From the IMG/VR virus record IMGVR_UViG_3300039448_000013, positions 1 to 37,336 of that record: a DNA stretch of 37,336 bases; one strand, written 5' to 3'. The DNA comes from a virus. Each line of letters begins with the position of its first letter. The stretch's first letter is position 1. The notes beneath the pieces are model-generated. The model saw only the letters and a list, made by a program, of their open reading frames with translations. It ran no database searches and was not told the DNA's origin. The translations under genes and the position numbers were made by a program. Of this stretch, positions 15,972 to 23,446 are shown piece by piece.

Positions 15972-17666
15972 TTACCAGTTCACAAAGTCTGTATTTATGC
16001 CGGTTTCGTCCGGCTCGTACATAGCTCGCCCCACACCCATAATGGCGCAGACAATGCCGTCGATTTTGTTTTCGCTACTTTCTTTATCTGGAAAGTAGGT
16101 TTCGTTTTTTCCGATTTTGTTGGTGCAGTTCGATGCCATCCAATTCAAAACCGGATCATCAGGATGATGGAAGCGACCCGCTGCAATTGCGGCTTCCATT
16201 TCCTTCATCGCGGGTGAGAATTCTTTTGCGGTGTTGGGTGATTCAACAGTGACCGCGCCATCGGCTTCGAATAAGTGAGCCATTTGTGTGGCGCGCCACG
16301 GGTCGTAAACAACTTCATTTATCGAAAAGCCTTCGCTGTCTTCTTTGCCTTCTTCGTGTATCTGAGTGAAGTCGATTTCAGAGCCGGGCATTTCGAACAA
16401 GTGGCCAGAGGCAACCCAACGCTGGTATGCGTTTTGGTTGGCTTTTTCTTTGGTGTTTTTTATGGTTTCTTCTGGAAGATAGAATTTAGGAAAAACGTAG
16501 TAATGAACCTTCCCGTCGATCTCACGCCGAAACATTCGCATGGTGCAGCACATGTCGATTTTGGCGGCCAGATCGATAACGAGATATCCGTCGTCATCTT
16601 TAAAGTCGTTCACGTCGAGCGTTGGATCACCACACTCGCGCCACTTGACCATGTTCAGCCATTGCGCTTTTGCGCCACACCAGATGTTCAGGTGTTTGGT
16701 TTTATAAATAACTTGGCGTGACGGGTTGTTCTTGGCGTTCTGTAGCTGACTTAATAAATAATCTTCTTTGACTGACACCCCGATATTTGGGTTTGCCATA
16801 TAGAGACTTTCGGGTTTATCCCAATCGTCTTCGTTGTCGATTGTGTAGATGATGCCGAACAGCTCTTCATTCGGTATCGTGCCTTCCAGCATTTTCTGAA
16901 CTTCTAAACGCTTGTCATAACATGGGCCAGCTAAGTTTGTGCCAGCGGTTGTGATGATGTACATGATGGGTTGCTCTCGTGACCCCATGCCGGTAATCAT
17001 CGTTTCGTATGAGTCAGGCGTTTTGTGTTCGTGAAATTCGTCTTGAATTGCGCACGATGGTGACGATCCATCACCCGGATTGCCCACGATTGGTTCAAAC
17101 TTGGAACCGTCATCGGGGCGGTTCATGTTGCTGGCGTTAACTTCAATGCCAAACGCTTCAAGTAATTGAGGCGTTTTGTTGATCATTATTTTTGCGGGAC
17201 GGAAAACTTCCCATGCCTGCTTTTCAGTTGTCGCGCCACAATACACTTCAGCACCAAATTCACCATCCATCGTGAACATGTAGTTTGCTGTGCCGGCGGC
17301 ATCAACTGATTTGCCGTTTTTACGTGGGATTTCTTTATACACTTCCCGAAAGCGGCGGGTTTTATCTTTTTTCCGCTTCCAGCCGAAGACGACGCAGAAA
17401 CCAAACTTTTGCCACGCCTCTAGTTCGATTAATTTCCGCTCCGAAGCCCACTTGCCTTTGGTGTGCGGAAGACTTTGCACAAACATGCAGACAACTTCAG
17501 CCGCTTCCTTGTGGAAGTAGTACGGGTAATTTCGTTTCTCGGCTTTTTTTAGGTCATCCAAGTGTCGCTGACAAGCGAGCTTTACCCATTTACATGCTGG
17601 TATTCGACCGGCAACAATGTCGCGCGCGTACTTATTCGCTGCGTTAACGTTGTGAAATGTCGCCAT
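15972..17666 (-). CDS. Terminase large subunit
   Basis: A 564-residue packaging ATPase and nuclease. The Walker A-like motif is IPRKNGKS (113-120), Walker B is CAIQDE (205-210) with the catalytic acidic pair, and a coupling motif follows at ITTAGT (238-243). The nuclease domain begins around YLVIDLAAKID with Asp365, and later acidic residues lie near VVYDPWRATQ and KIDGIVCAI. The length and motif order match phages of the HK97/P27 type. It works with the small subunit and with the HNH protein two genes upstream, a set linked to cohesive-end packaging. Confidence 0.94.
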   Translation of the reverse strand: MATFHNVNAANKYARDIVAGRIPACKWVKLACQRHLDDLKKAEKRNYPYYFHKEAAEVVCMFVQSLPHTKGKWASERKLIELEAWQKFGFCVVFGWKRKKDKTRRFREVYKEIPRKNGKSVDAAGTANYMFTMDGEFGAEVYCGATTEKQAWEVFRPAKIMINKTPQLLEAFGIEVNASNMNRPDDGSKFEPIVGNPGDGSSPSCAIQDEFHEHKTPDSYETMITGMGSREQPIMYIITTAGTNLAGPCYDKRLEVQKMLEGTIPNEELFGIIYTIDNEDDWDKPESLYMANPNIGVSVKEDYLLSQLQNAKNNPSRQVIYKTKHLNIWCGAKAQWLNMVKWRECGDPTLDVNDFKDDDGYLVIDLAAKIDMCCTMRMFRREIDGKVHYYVFPKFYLPEETIKNTKEKANQNAYQRWVASGHLFEMPGSEIDFTQIHEEGKEDSEGFSINEVVYDPWRATQMAHLFEADGAVTVESPNTAKEFSPAMKEMEAAIAAGRFHHPDDPVLNWMASNCTNKIGKNETYFPDKESSENKIDGIVCAIMGVGRAMYEPDETGINTDFVNW

Positions 17667-17676
17667 GGTTTCATAA

Positions 17677-18165
17677 TCACTTTTTGCCCAGGATGTTCAT
17701 CATTTCAAGGAACGGATTGGCTTCTGTCTTTTTGCCTCCGGGGGCGATAATTCGAGACCGGTTTGCTGGGTCCAGACCTAGCACTGCGCCCAGCGATTGC
17801 ATTTGTCGGAGCGCTTCGTTCGCTGCTGACAGTGCGGGGTTTTTTTTGATCGTGCCGTTGTCTTGCGAGATCGTAGGGATGCCATTGGCTTCAGCCATCG
17901 CTGCGCGATACATTGAGTAAGCCAAACAAAATGATTCTAAATTCCAAAGGTCAGCAACCGTCATCACGCCACGACTGCAAAGCTGCGGGGCTAATGTGTC
18001 CCACTGCTCAGCAGCATATTGAAAATCTTTTAGGTGTTCAGGCGCTGAAACATCGGTGACTGCGTCGAATTCTGGTTCGTCATTATTGAGCGCGCGCTTA
18101 CCGGGATTTCCTGCAAGTTTCTTCTGTGCTGTAGGCTTCGGCTTGCGCCCTTTTCCACCTGGCAT
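17677..18165 (-). CDS. Terminase small subunit, P27 family
   Basis: A 162-residue small terminase of the P27 type. It starts MPGGKGRKPKPTAQKKLAGN, a basic N terminus that is strongly characteristic, and ends with GLDPANRSRIIAPGGKK and a short helical tail. The ATG at 18165 has a strong GGAGGTGA site six bases upstream, so I reject the slightly longer TTG start at 18171. It should recognise the packaging site, probably in the adjacent 120-bp gap, and load the large subunit. Confidence 0.9.
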   Translation of the reverse strand: MPGGKGRKPKPTAQKKLAGNPGKRALNNDEPEFDAVTDVSAPEHLKDFQYAAEQWDTLAPQLCSRGVMTVADLWNLESFCLAYSMYRAAMAEANGIPTISQDNGTIKKNPALSAANEALRQMQSLGAVLGLDPANRSRIIAPGGKKTEANPFLEMMNILGKK

Positions 18166-18285
18166 AAACAATCACCTCCGGCAAAAATGGCGAATCCGGA
18201 AAAACTTTCAATTTCGCGGGCGTAAAAATTCGACTTTAGCGACGGTCTTTAGTTGAAAGGCTGTAGAGATTTAACCCACCCCCCC
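18166..18285. other. Probable cos region
   Basis: A 120-bp gap between the HNH gene and the small terminase gene that codes for nothing visible. It includes an eight-base C run (18279-18286), preceded by ACCCA, at the end of the HNH gene. In phages with adjacent HNH and P27 terminase genes, cos normally lies here and the HNH protein helps cut it. The exact nick positions cannot be read from the sequence. Confidence 0.5.
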
Positions 18286-18651
18286 CTATCGGCCAAAGCC
18301 GCCGTCTTCTGTTGCGGTCTTGATGTCATGGCAGCGCTTGCACAAGGGTTGCCAGTTCGCACGGTTCCAGAACGCAGACTTGTCGCCCTTGTGTGGCACG
18401 ATGTGATCGACCACCACTGCAGACTCAATAATATTGTTCGCTTCACAGTGAACGCAGAGAGGATGTTTATTTAAGAAACCTTCACGTGCTTTACGCCATC
18501 GACTATCGTAACCGCGCTGGTGTGCCGTGCCTCGCTTCTTGTCTTGTGTTTGTTGCACCTGCTTTTTGTGCTGTTCGCAATGCCTTTGACCTGTCGGGAC
18601 AAGCCGAGGGCAGAATGATTTAGCACACGGCTTACTGGCCACAACGATCAA
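18286..18651 (-). CDS. HNH endonuclease of the packaging module
   Basis: A 121-residue HNH nuclease. The N terminus carries a Cys/His cluster (CAKSFCPRL, HCEQH). The core has CVHCEANNIIESAVVVDHIVPHKG with the catalytic His in DHIVPH, followed by NWQPLCKRCHDIKTATEDGG, which completes the zinc ribbon and HNH fold. Proteins of this kind next to the terminase are required for cos cutting in HK97-like phages. The frame opens with a TTG at 18651, overlapping the Rz1-like gene by 20 bases; the exact start is uncertain. Confidence 0.9.
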   Translation of the reverse strand: MIVVASKPCAKSFCPRLVPTGQRHCEQHKKQVQQTQDKKRGTAHQRGYDSRWRKAREGFLNKHPLCVHCEANNIIESAVVVDHIVPHKGDKSAFWNRANWQPLCKRCHDIKTATEDGGFGR

Positions 18652-18889
18652 CCTGCTCGATATACAACAATAGATCGCGCTGATGTTCTGGCATAAGCGT
18701 TACTGTTACGCCATCAGCGTTCAGTGGCGGCATCATCGGGACGATTGGCGGGCAATTGCTCGGCGTCGTCGTAATCATCGGCAGTAGGCTGCACCCGGCC
18801 AAAACGGTCACCCCAAGCGTTAGAAGGATTGGCTTTAATCGCTTCAATGCGTTGCTCGCGGTGCTTTTGTTTGTGTTGTTCGACTGCAT
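18632..18889 (-). CDS. Rz1-like outer membrane spanin lipoprotein
   Basis: An 85-residue lipoprotein. A basic N terminus (NALKRLKP) precedes a hydrophobic stretch and the lipobox LAGC, so the mature protein should start at the Cys near residue 33. The mature part is Pro-rich near its start (NCPPIVPMMPPL) and ends in a short helix with VDRCGQ. This matches Rz1-type o-spanins, which link to an inner membrane partner and fuse the membranes in the final step of lysis. The gene starts inside the preceding 73-codon gene in another frame, an overlap typical of spanin genes. AAGGTG lies upstream of the ATG. Confidence 0.78.
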   Translation of the reverse strand: MQSNNTNKSTASNALKRLKPILLTLGVTVLAGCSLLPMITTTPSNCPPIVPMMPPLNADGVTVTLMPEHQRDLLLYIEQVDRCGQ

Positions 18890-18935
18890 TCAATACACCT
18901 TCAATCACTCGCAATAGCAGAGCAAACCCGCGCAT
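18714..18935 (-). CDS. Small lysis-cassette protein overlapping Rz1-like gene
   Basis: A 73-residue protein whose ATG shares a base with the stop of the holin-like gene (TAATG), which argues that it is real. The N terminus is amphipathic (MRGFALLLRVIEGVLNAVEQ), followed by a basic helix and a segment NPSNAWGDRFGRV, then an acidic tail. Similar short proteins are common in lysis cassettes but I cannot name the function. Its overlap with the o-spanin suggests an Rz-like partner, yet the N terminus is a poor transmembrane segment and there is no long coiled coil, so this remains open. Confidence 0.6.
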   Translation of the reverse strand: MRGFALLLRVIEGVLNAVEQHKQKHREQRIEAIKANPSNAWGDRFGRVQPTADDYDDAEQLPANRPDDAATER

Positions 18936-19354
18936 TACTTAATGCCGGGCTTCGGTAGTTGTTTTGCTTTACTTGTGCCAATGCCAAGCGGCTCCAATAG
19001 CCACGAATAAAGCTTCCCGTATGCTGTGTTGTCAGCGGGTGTCGGTGTAATATTGACATACAGCAGCGCAACCAAATGAGCCAACCCCAGCCACTCGTAC
19101 CAACTCAATTGCCCGCTGTGATAAATCACCATCGAGATTAAATCAATAAACAAGGATGTGTCTGACGGACTAAGCAACACATCACCAGCACTCACACTGG
19201 CAGCGCCGCCCATCAGTAATACAAACAACATAAAATTGTCTGTCACCTTACGGCCAACAGCTTTGAAAACCTCGATCACCTGAGTGCATGAGATATCAAT
19301 AAAAGAAACAAGCGTTACTGCAATTAGGAAGAATAGAAAGAGTAGGATTTCCAT
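18935..19354 (-). CDS. Holin-like membrane protein
   Basis: A 139-residue membrane protein with three likely membrane segments: residues 1-24 (MEILLFLFFLIAVTLVSF), about 40-58 (NFMLFVLLMGGAASVSAG), and about 86-103 (YEWLGLAHLVALLYVNI). The C terminus is soluble and ends in a basic tail. The ATG at 19354 shares a base with the endolysin stop and has GGAG upstream; an ATG at 19387 would add 11 residues. Next to the endolysin, a holin is the natural reading, but no specific holin family is recognised. Confidence 0.62.
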   Translation of the reverse strand: MEILLFLFFLIAVTLVSFIDISCTQVIEVFKAVGRKVTDNFMLFVLLMGGAASVSAGDVLLSPSDTSLFIDLISMVIYHSGQLSWYEWLGLAHLVALLYVNITPTPADNTAYGKLYSWLLEPLGIGTSKAKQLPKPGIK

Positions 19355-19752
19355 TAGTAACTCCAAATGTGTGGGCGCGGACGCCATGAACGTGACTGCG
19401 AATCATCCAAATGAATGAAACGATTTTCGCGATTCTGTTTAACACCAATACCAGTGAAGCCGTGCTTAATCGCTAATTCAACAAGGCGCAATGCATCAGC
19501 GCCTCGAACACGCACATCAACAGCGCATCCCATTGAATGAGTGCCAAGGTGATCTTTGCCGAACTCCGCTGGGTGCAACCGATCACGATATGCCGACGTA
19601 ATAACCATCGGTTTATTAAATTCATCGCGCAGTGACTGCAGGCGATCCATAAACGACGGAAGCATTTCACAACGACCAGTATGCGAGCATTGCATCTCAC
19701 TGCGAGGGAAGTTATTCCAAGGCCAGTGAGCTTGTGCTGAGTTCGCTGTCAT
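19354..19752 (-). CDS. M15-type peptidase endolysin
   Basis: A 132-residue protein of the M15 (D-Ala-D-Ala carboxypeptidase-like) zinc peptidase type. Zinc ligands are visible: H72 and D79 in THSMGCAVDV, and H114 in FIHLDD. The region MVITSAYRDRLHPAEFGKDHLG is the usual active site approach. It has no signal peptide, so it should depend on the holin for release. It cuts peptide bonds in peptidoglycan cross-links and is the main lysis enzyme. It overlaps the upstream coiled-coil gene by four bases. Confidence 0.85.
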   Translation of the reverse strand: MTANSAQAHWPWNNFPRSEMQCSHTGRCEMLPSFMDRLQSLRDEFNKPMVITSAYRDRLHPAEFGKDHLGTHSMGCAVDVRVRGADALRLVELAIKHGFTGIGVKQNRENRFIHLDDSQSRSWRPRPHIWSY

Positions 19753-20027
19753 TTGTGATATTTCGCCTGTTCGATCTGTAGAGATTTAACATCCCGCTCA
19801 AGCGTCTGAATTCGCGAGTCTGTTTTCTGCTCTAATCGTTCCAGTCGTTCCACCAGGGTATTCACCGTCTGGTTTGTTTGTATAACCGTACTGTAGACAG
19901 CAACGATACCAAGCAGCAGCGCTGCTAAAATGACACTCGCACTTTGCTCGAAGATCGCCAGCCAGCGTATTCCGGCAGATTCTTTCGAGTACCGCGTTTC
20001 AGTTGTCGGTGGTGTTTCATCAGGCAT
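19749..20027 (-). CDS. One-TM coiled-coil lysis protein (holin or i-spanin candidate)
   Basis: A 92-residue protein and the first gene of the late operon. A soluble N terminus (MPDETPPTTETRYSKES) leads to one membrane segment at about residues 30-50 (SASVILAALLLGIVAVYSTV) and then a coiled coil (VNTLVERLERLEQKTDSRIQ). The topology, N-in with an external coiled coil, fits an i-spanin-like partner for the Rz1-like lipoprotein, or a small holin/accessory protein. The ATG at 20027 is preferred over an in-frame TTG at 20051. It overlaps the endolysin gene by four bases. Confidence 0.6.
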   Translation of the reverse strand: MPDETPPTTETRYSKESAGIRWLAIFEQSASVILAALLLGIVAVYSTVIQTNQTVNTLVERLERLEQKTDSRIQTLERDVKSLQIEQAKYHK

Positions 20028-20086
20028 AAATAAGGTCGCGGGGCAGGACAACCCCGCTTTTCCGGGTCAGGACAGAGACCAGAAAC

Positions 20087-20119
20087 AAAAAAGCCCCAAC
20101 GGGTTAACGTTAGGGCTTT
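20087..20119 (-). terminator. tR'-like terminator upstream of the lysis genes
   Basis: On the minus strand AAAGCCC plus AACG pair with CGTT plus GGGCTTT, and the stem is followed by a T6 tract. It lies about 90 bases downstream of the promoter at 20213-20242 and before the first late gene. This is the lambda PR'-tR' arrangement, so late expression should need antitermination. Confidence 0.85.
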
Positions 20120-20188
20120 GAATCTGAGTTAGCGAATATTTAAAGGTTACATCTTCAAAATTCCGATCTAATAGATTTTTAACTATCT

Positions 20189-20202
20189 AGGCGCTATTTC
20201 GC
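20189..20202 (-). promoter_or_regulatory. Initially transcribed hairpin below the late promoter
   Basis: GGCG and CGCC form a short hairpin 11-24 bases downstream of the -10 box of the late promoter. It may pause RNA polymerase, as needed for Q-type proteins to engage. This function is inferred from position alone. Confidence 0.35.
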
Positions 20203-20212
20203 CAGCATAGAA

Positions 20213-20242
20213 ATAATAGCCTTATTTCTCGTCATGGGTCAA
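20213..20242 (-). promoter_or_regulatory. Late promoter (PR'-like)
   Basis: A strong sigma70-type promoter on the minus strand: -35 TTGACC (20242-20237), 18-base spacer, -10 TATTAT (20218-20213). It lies in the 230-bp gap upstream of the lysis genes and directly downstream of the Q-like candidate genes. Confidence 0.75.
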
Positions 20243-20282
20243 CAACTAACTGTATTTAATTACAGGTGGCTGAAAATACAGG

Positions 20283-20633
20283 TCAATCACCGTGGTAACG
20301 GTTGTTTCCATAGTAATCTGGAACGCTGGGTTTTTGCTCTTCTGGATTGATACGCGATTTCAGTATTCTTATGATGCTCGCCTGTCTCTTTATTATCTGC
20401 CGCATTAATCGCATCGCTTCATGATCATTAAGAGGAATGCCGTCAGGGGGGATAAAACCAATACCAGAGCACTGGTCACATGTATACGCTGGGTTGGTAT
20501 GAATCATCGGCTGAATCAAACCTTCGCCAATACACACCTCGCACTCCGTCCACGTCTCACGACTAAAGCGCTGACGCTGATCTTGTCGTGTTAGTTTCGT
20601 AACCAAGGTGACTATGCCACGCCCTGCAAGCAC
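20283..20633 (-). CDS. DnaJ-like zinc-finger protein, candidate late antiterminator
   Basis: A protein of up to 116 residues with two CxxCxGxG-type half-motifs: CEVCIGEG and, about 20 residues later, CDQCSGIGF. This layout resembles the zinc-binding part of lambda Q, which also has CxxCxGxG repeats. After the zinc site the protein is helical and basic (RLMRQIIKRQASIIRILKS), which fits nucleic acid binding. It is the last gene before the PR'-tR' region, exactly where Q is expected. It opens with a GTG at 20633, overlapping the previous gene by 22 bases, with no clear ribosome binding site, so the start is uncertain. Confidence 0.6.
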   Translation of the reverse strand: MLAGRGIVTLVTKLTRQDQRQRFSRETWTECEVCIGEGLIQPMIHTNPAYTCDQCSGIGFIPPDGIPLNDHEAMRLMRQIIKRQASIIRILKSRINPEEQKPSVPDYYGNNRYHGD

Positions 20634-21190
20634 TCTATACGCGGCAACACCGCCGCGACGGGACCAAGGCTTTTACGATCCAACGACTCGCACACATCGT
20701 GCACCATTTGCTCGATGTACTCAAAGTCACGACGATAATTGCTGGTATTAATCGACAACTGGCCACCCGTTAATCGATTAACTGCAATAGCGAAGTGCGC
20801 GGGCTTTCGATATTTACGAGCACCCGTTATTGCTAGCGCCCGATAGTTATCCATATTGCAATAAATAAGGGCTTCGGTTCGCATACGCACGGCGTCACTC
20901 ATATTCTCCCAGTCAATTTCACACTTGCGCGAAACAAGCATCACCGCGCCAATCTGATTCGAGCGTAGCGACGCGAAAAAGGCAGGTGCATACGCCCACA
21001 ACAACCAATACCGCAAAAACTCTTGCGCCTCGACCGCAGCGATAACAATGCCCGCTTCGTATCGGTTCGCTATTTTATGCACCGACGATGCACGACCACC
21101 GGTAATAACGGGAGAAAAATCAGAATTACCCTGCATGTCTACAGAGTACGCTTGGAGTATTGCGGTTCGTGCCGAGTGTGTAGTAATCAT
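20612..21190 (-). CDS. Hypothetical protein, possible partner of the Q-like protein
   Basis: A 192-residue protein I do not recognise with confidence. The middle is aromatic and helical (AQEFLRYWLLWAYAPAFF), then an Asn/Arg-rich segment with Tyr, then a helical C terminus. The ATG at 21190 is clear. Its last 22 bases overlap the zinc-finger gene. Together the two frames have about the content of one Q-type protein (a helical N-terminal part followed by a zinc part), so they might be a split antiterminator. This is inference; the two could equally be independent. Confidence 0.5.
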   Translation of the reverse strand: MITTHSARTAILQAYSVDMQGNSDFSPVITGGRASSVHKIANRYEAGIVIAAVEAQEFLRYWLLWAYAPAFFASLRSNQIGAVMLVSRKCEIDWENMSDAVRMRTEALIYCNMDNYRALAITGARKYRKPAHFAIAVNRLTGGQLSINTSNYRRDFEYIEQMVHDVCESLDRKSLGPVAAVLPRIECLQGVA

Positions 21191-21266
21191 ACGCCTGCCC
21201 TTTTAATGTCCTAACTGTATTTTTACACAGGTATTTAAAAAAACTTAATATTCAGCCGCGTAGTCA

Positions 21267-21740
21267 TTACCCCCACAATGCCAGCATTGCTGCGTCGCGT
21301 TTATCTTCATTTGTTCGGCCTCTCCAGCCTGTTACCTTATTAAAATAATCAGCGTCTTTTTTCGCTCGATTTTTGACTGGGCCTCTTAGCGGCTTAACCA
21401 ACACCACATCTGCGCCCATTGATTTTAGACACTCAACCAGCACCCGCTTAACGCCTTTGACCTGCCCCACGTTCTGAGCAATCCGGCCATGTTGGCGGGC
21501 GTTGGTGCCGGGGCGGTGATACGTGGTTTTATCGGCTTCGACTTCTTCAACGATCACCACCGGCTGCTCCGGTAGCAGTTCGCGCACAAATTCCAGCAAC
21601 TCAGGAAAGCTCAGCGCGTCCATATGCACCAAGCCACCAGCTCTAGTGATCGCCACGCCACTTTTAACCAGATCGGGATCAATACCCACCACCAGCCGCC
21701 GCTCACGATCAATGCGGGGTTTTATCGCTTGGTTAGCCAC
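21267..21740 (-). CDS. RuvC-like Holliday junction resolvase
   Basis: A 157-residue RNase H-fold nuclease. The first strand VVGIDPDLVKSGVAI carries Asp21, the second acidic motif is VVIVEEVEADK (Glu65/66), and the C-terminal helix NEDKRDAAMLALWG gives Asp149. These match RuvC-type phage resolvases that cut branched DNA during recombination and before packaging. The start is GTG with AGGAG eight bases upstream, overlapping the previous gene by 19 bases. The length is slightly shorter than bacterial RuvC (about 173). Confidence 0.8.
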   Translation of the reverse strand: MANQAIKPRIDRERRLVVGIDPDLVKSGVAITRAGGLVHMDALSFPELLEFVRELLPEQPVVIVEEVEADKTTYHRPGTNARQHGRIAQNVGQVKGVKRVLVECLKSMGADVVLVKPLRGPVKNRAKKDADYFNKVTGWRGRTNEDKRDAAMLALWG

Positions 21741-22135
21741 AGGCTATACTCCTGCATAATTTCTTTTCGGAATCTCATGTTCAGGTCATCGTTATTATCA
21801 AGATGGCGCGACGATCCAAAACCAATAATCGACTTTACCGCCTCCAGTGCCACCTCTGGGCTTGATGGGCTTCGGCCATAGCGAGCTTTAAGGAAGTTCT
21901 GAAACGACTTTTCTCGGCAACGAGCATGCAACCACCGGCACAACTGACCGCCCTTTTCTGCTGGGGCTGGTGGCTTTAACTGCGCTTTGAGTTGTCTCAT
22001 CGTCATCAGTTGAATAGAGGCCGGACAATCGTTTAGTTGCGCTTTTAGCTTATCAGGTGTTGCATCAACCACCATCATCACCACAGCGCGGCCTTTATCG
22101 TCAGAGTGGATGTCACGAATGATTGCGCGTGTCAT
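21722..22135 (-). CDS. Conserved-looking small phage protein
   Basis: A 137-residue protein beginning MTRAIIRDIHSDDKGRAVVM, a beta-rich N-terminal half, then a segment GGQLCRWLHARCREKSFQNF and a helical C terminus ending EYSLWLTKR. This pattern is common in small phage genes next to recombination functions, but I cannot name a function. The ATG at 22135 has GAGG upstream and overlaps the preceding gene by 23 bases; a frame with 26 more residues is open but unlikely. Confidence 0.6.
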   Translation of the reverse strand: MTRAIIRDIHSDDKGRAVVMMVVDATPDKLKAQLNDCPASIQLMTMRQLKAQLKPPAPAEKGGQLCRWLHARCREKSFQNFLKARYGRSPSSPEVALEAVKSIIGFGSSRHLDNNDDLNMRFRKEIMQEYSLWLTKR

Positions 22136-22841
22136 TATTGCCTCGTTCCTGTAGTTCAATGACTGCCAACATGTTCCACGCAGCCGCCCACAAATGAGGC
22201 ATGCCGGTCTCACTATCTATGCGCTCTGTTCGCATTCTTAATAAATGACGCATTGCTGCGTCTTCATAGCGCTGCTCACCACCCGGTACTGATTGCCAAC
22301 CACCGCGAGTGTATTTAACCGCCCCGAACGTTCCGATCCTAGACACAGATTCAAGAGCCAAGCCAAAGTCCAGTAAAACACCCGCCAGAGGCTTGCCAGC
22401 ATCAAGCTTTGCGCCAGGAGCATGCTGATCTATACCCAAAGGATCAGACTGCTTCGAACTATCTGCCATATCAACACCAACAAAAGGAGCAACATCAGCA
22501 TCAAAGTGCCTGCCAGCTAACGCCATGAAGTCAGGAGCCACACTGCTCTGATTAGCCTTGGATGCAGTCTTGGGAGTAGCCACGTTATCATCAACATCTG
22601 CTGGTGGTTCCTTTACTGGCTCAACCTTCGGCTTCGACTTGCCCGCCCGTTTTCCTTCGTTTTCATCTGGTAGCATGTACGCGCCGTTCTCAATAGTAAT
22701 ATCGCCATCTTTACGCAACTGACGTAGGGCTTTGCCTGTTCCACCAATACTTAAACCCAGAACATTTGTAATGTCGGCGGCTAAGGCCGGGCCTCGTTTT
22801 AATTCATCAAGAATAGCGATTTTAATCTCTTCAATATTCAT
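22113..22841 (-). CDS. Winged-helix / dATP-dGTP diphosphohydrolase-like fusion
   Basis: A 242-residue two-domain protein. Residues 1-57 look like a winged helix (IEEIKIAILDELKRGPALAA, then a recognition helix and the wing ITIENGAYML). A long Pro/Lys/Ala linker follows to about 140. Residues 143-232 match the DUF5664 domain of phage dATP/dGTP diphosphohydrolase proteins, with the conserved layout KYTRGGW, RYEDAAMRHL and an acidic DSETGMPHLWAA segment. Such domains should hydrolyse purine dNTPs, so it may shape the nucleotide pool. The DNA-binding part is unusual. It overlaps the exonuclease gene by four bases. Confidence 0.7.
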   Translation of the reverse strand: MNIEEIKIAILDELKRGPALAADITNVLGLSIGGTGKALRQLRKDGDITIENGAYMLPDENEGKRAGKSKPKVEPVKEPPADVDDNVATPKTASKANQSSVAPDFMALAGRHFDADVAPFVGVDMADSSKQSDPLGIDQHAPGAKLDAGKPLAGVLLDFGLALESVSRIGTFGAVKYTRGGWQSVPGGEQRYEDAAMRHLLRMRTERIDSETGMPHLWAAAWNMLAVIELQERGNNDTRNHS

Positions 22842-23431
22842 ACGCGCCCCTCAGCGATGGCAGTAACTAAATCAGCGGCGGCTTTAGCATCACTTAATGC
22901 GCGATGGGCTTGGCCTTCAAATTCAATACCTGCAATTTCACAGCAACGAGCCAGCGACAAACGACGAAAGCGAGACTGCTCAGAATCCCATTCAGCGTAG
23001 TCCTTAGCAAAGTGACGGTTCGCCAACTCCATGATGCAGATAAAGCCATCAGGTTTAGGGAACGGAGGGATTGGCGATGGATTAAGAACCCGATAATCCG
23101 TCTGGCGAACTAAGCGCTCATCAAACACTAAATTAAACGCCGTTATGTACTCACCATCCCCATATGACTTGAGACTCAAGCTATCCCATGCCTTGCCAAA
23201 ATTGACGCCTTGGTTTTGAGCCTCATCGTGACTAATCCCATGCACCTTTTCAGCAGCGGGTGAAATAAGCCACTCCGGTTTAATGAGCTCATCAACCAAC
23301 ACTTCACCGGTTTTAATGCGAATTGCCGCCAACTCAATAACCACATCATTCTCACCAAGGCCCGTGGTTTCGGTATCAATACAAATGCAGTTATCAACAA
23401 TAAACTGCGCGATTTCTTGTGTGTTATTCAT
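22838..23431 (-). CDS. DnaQ-like 3'-5' exonuclease (DEDDh)
   Basis: A 197-residue exonuclease of the DnaQ/DEDDh type. Exo I is CIDTETTGL with Asp19 and Glu21, Exo II includes AFNLVFDERLV, and Exo III is HRALSDAKAA with the His-Asp pair. The ATG at 23431 has AGGAG upstream; a five-residue longer frame exists. It may serve as a proofreading or end-processing nuclease for phage replication. It lies between SSB and the winged-helix fusion gene, an early replication cluster. Confidence 0.88.
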   Translation of the reverse strand: MNNTQEIAQFIVDNCICIDTETTGLGENDVVIELAAIRIKTGEVLVDELIKPEWLISPAAEKVHGISHDEAQNQGVNFGKAWDSLSLKSYGDGEYITAFNLVFDERLVRQTDYRVLNPSPIPPFPKPDGFICIMELANRHFAKDYAEWDSEQSRFRRLSLARCCEIAGIEFEGQAHRALSDAKAAADLVTAIAEGRV

Positions 23432-23446
23432 AAACGCTCCTAGCAC

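Noticed and set aside
22126-22148. GGAACGAGG motif resembling the core of the attC-like elements
   Set aside because: It lacks the ATAAC/GTTAT ends at the required distances and lies within the coding sequence of the winged-helix fusion, where it also supplies a ribosome binding site.
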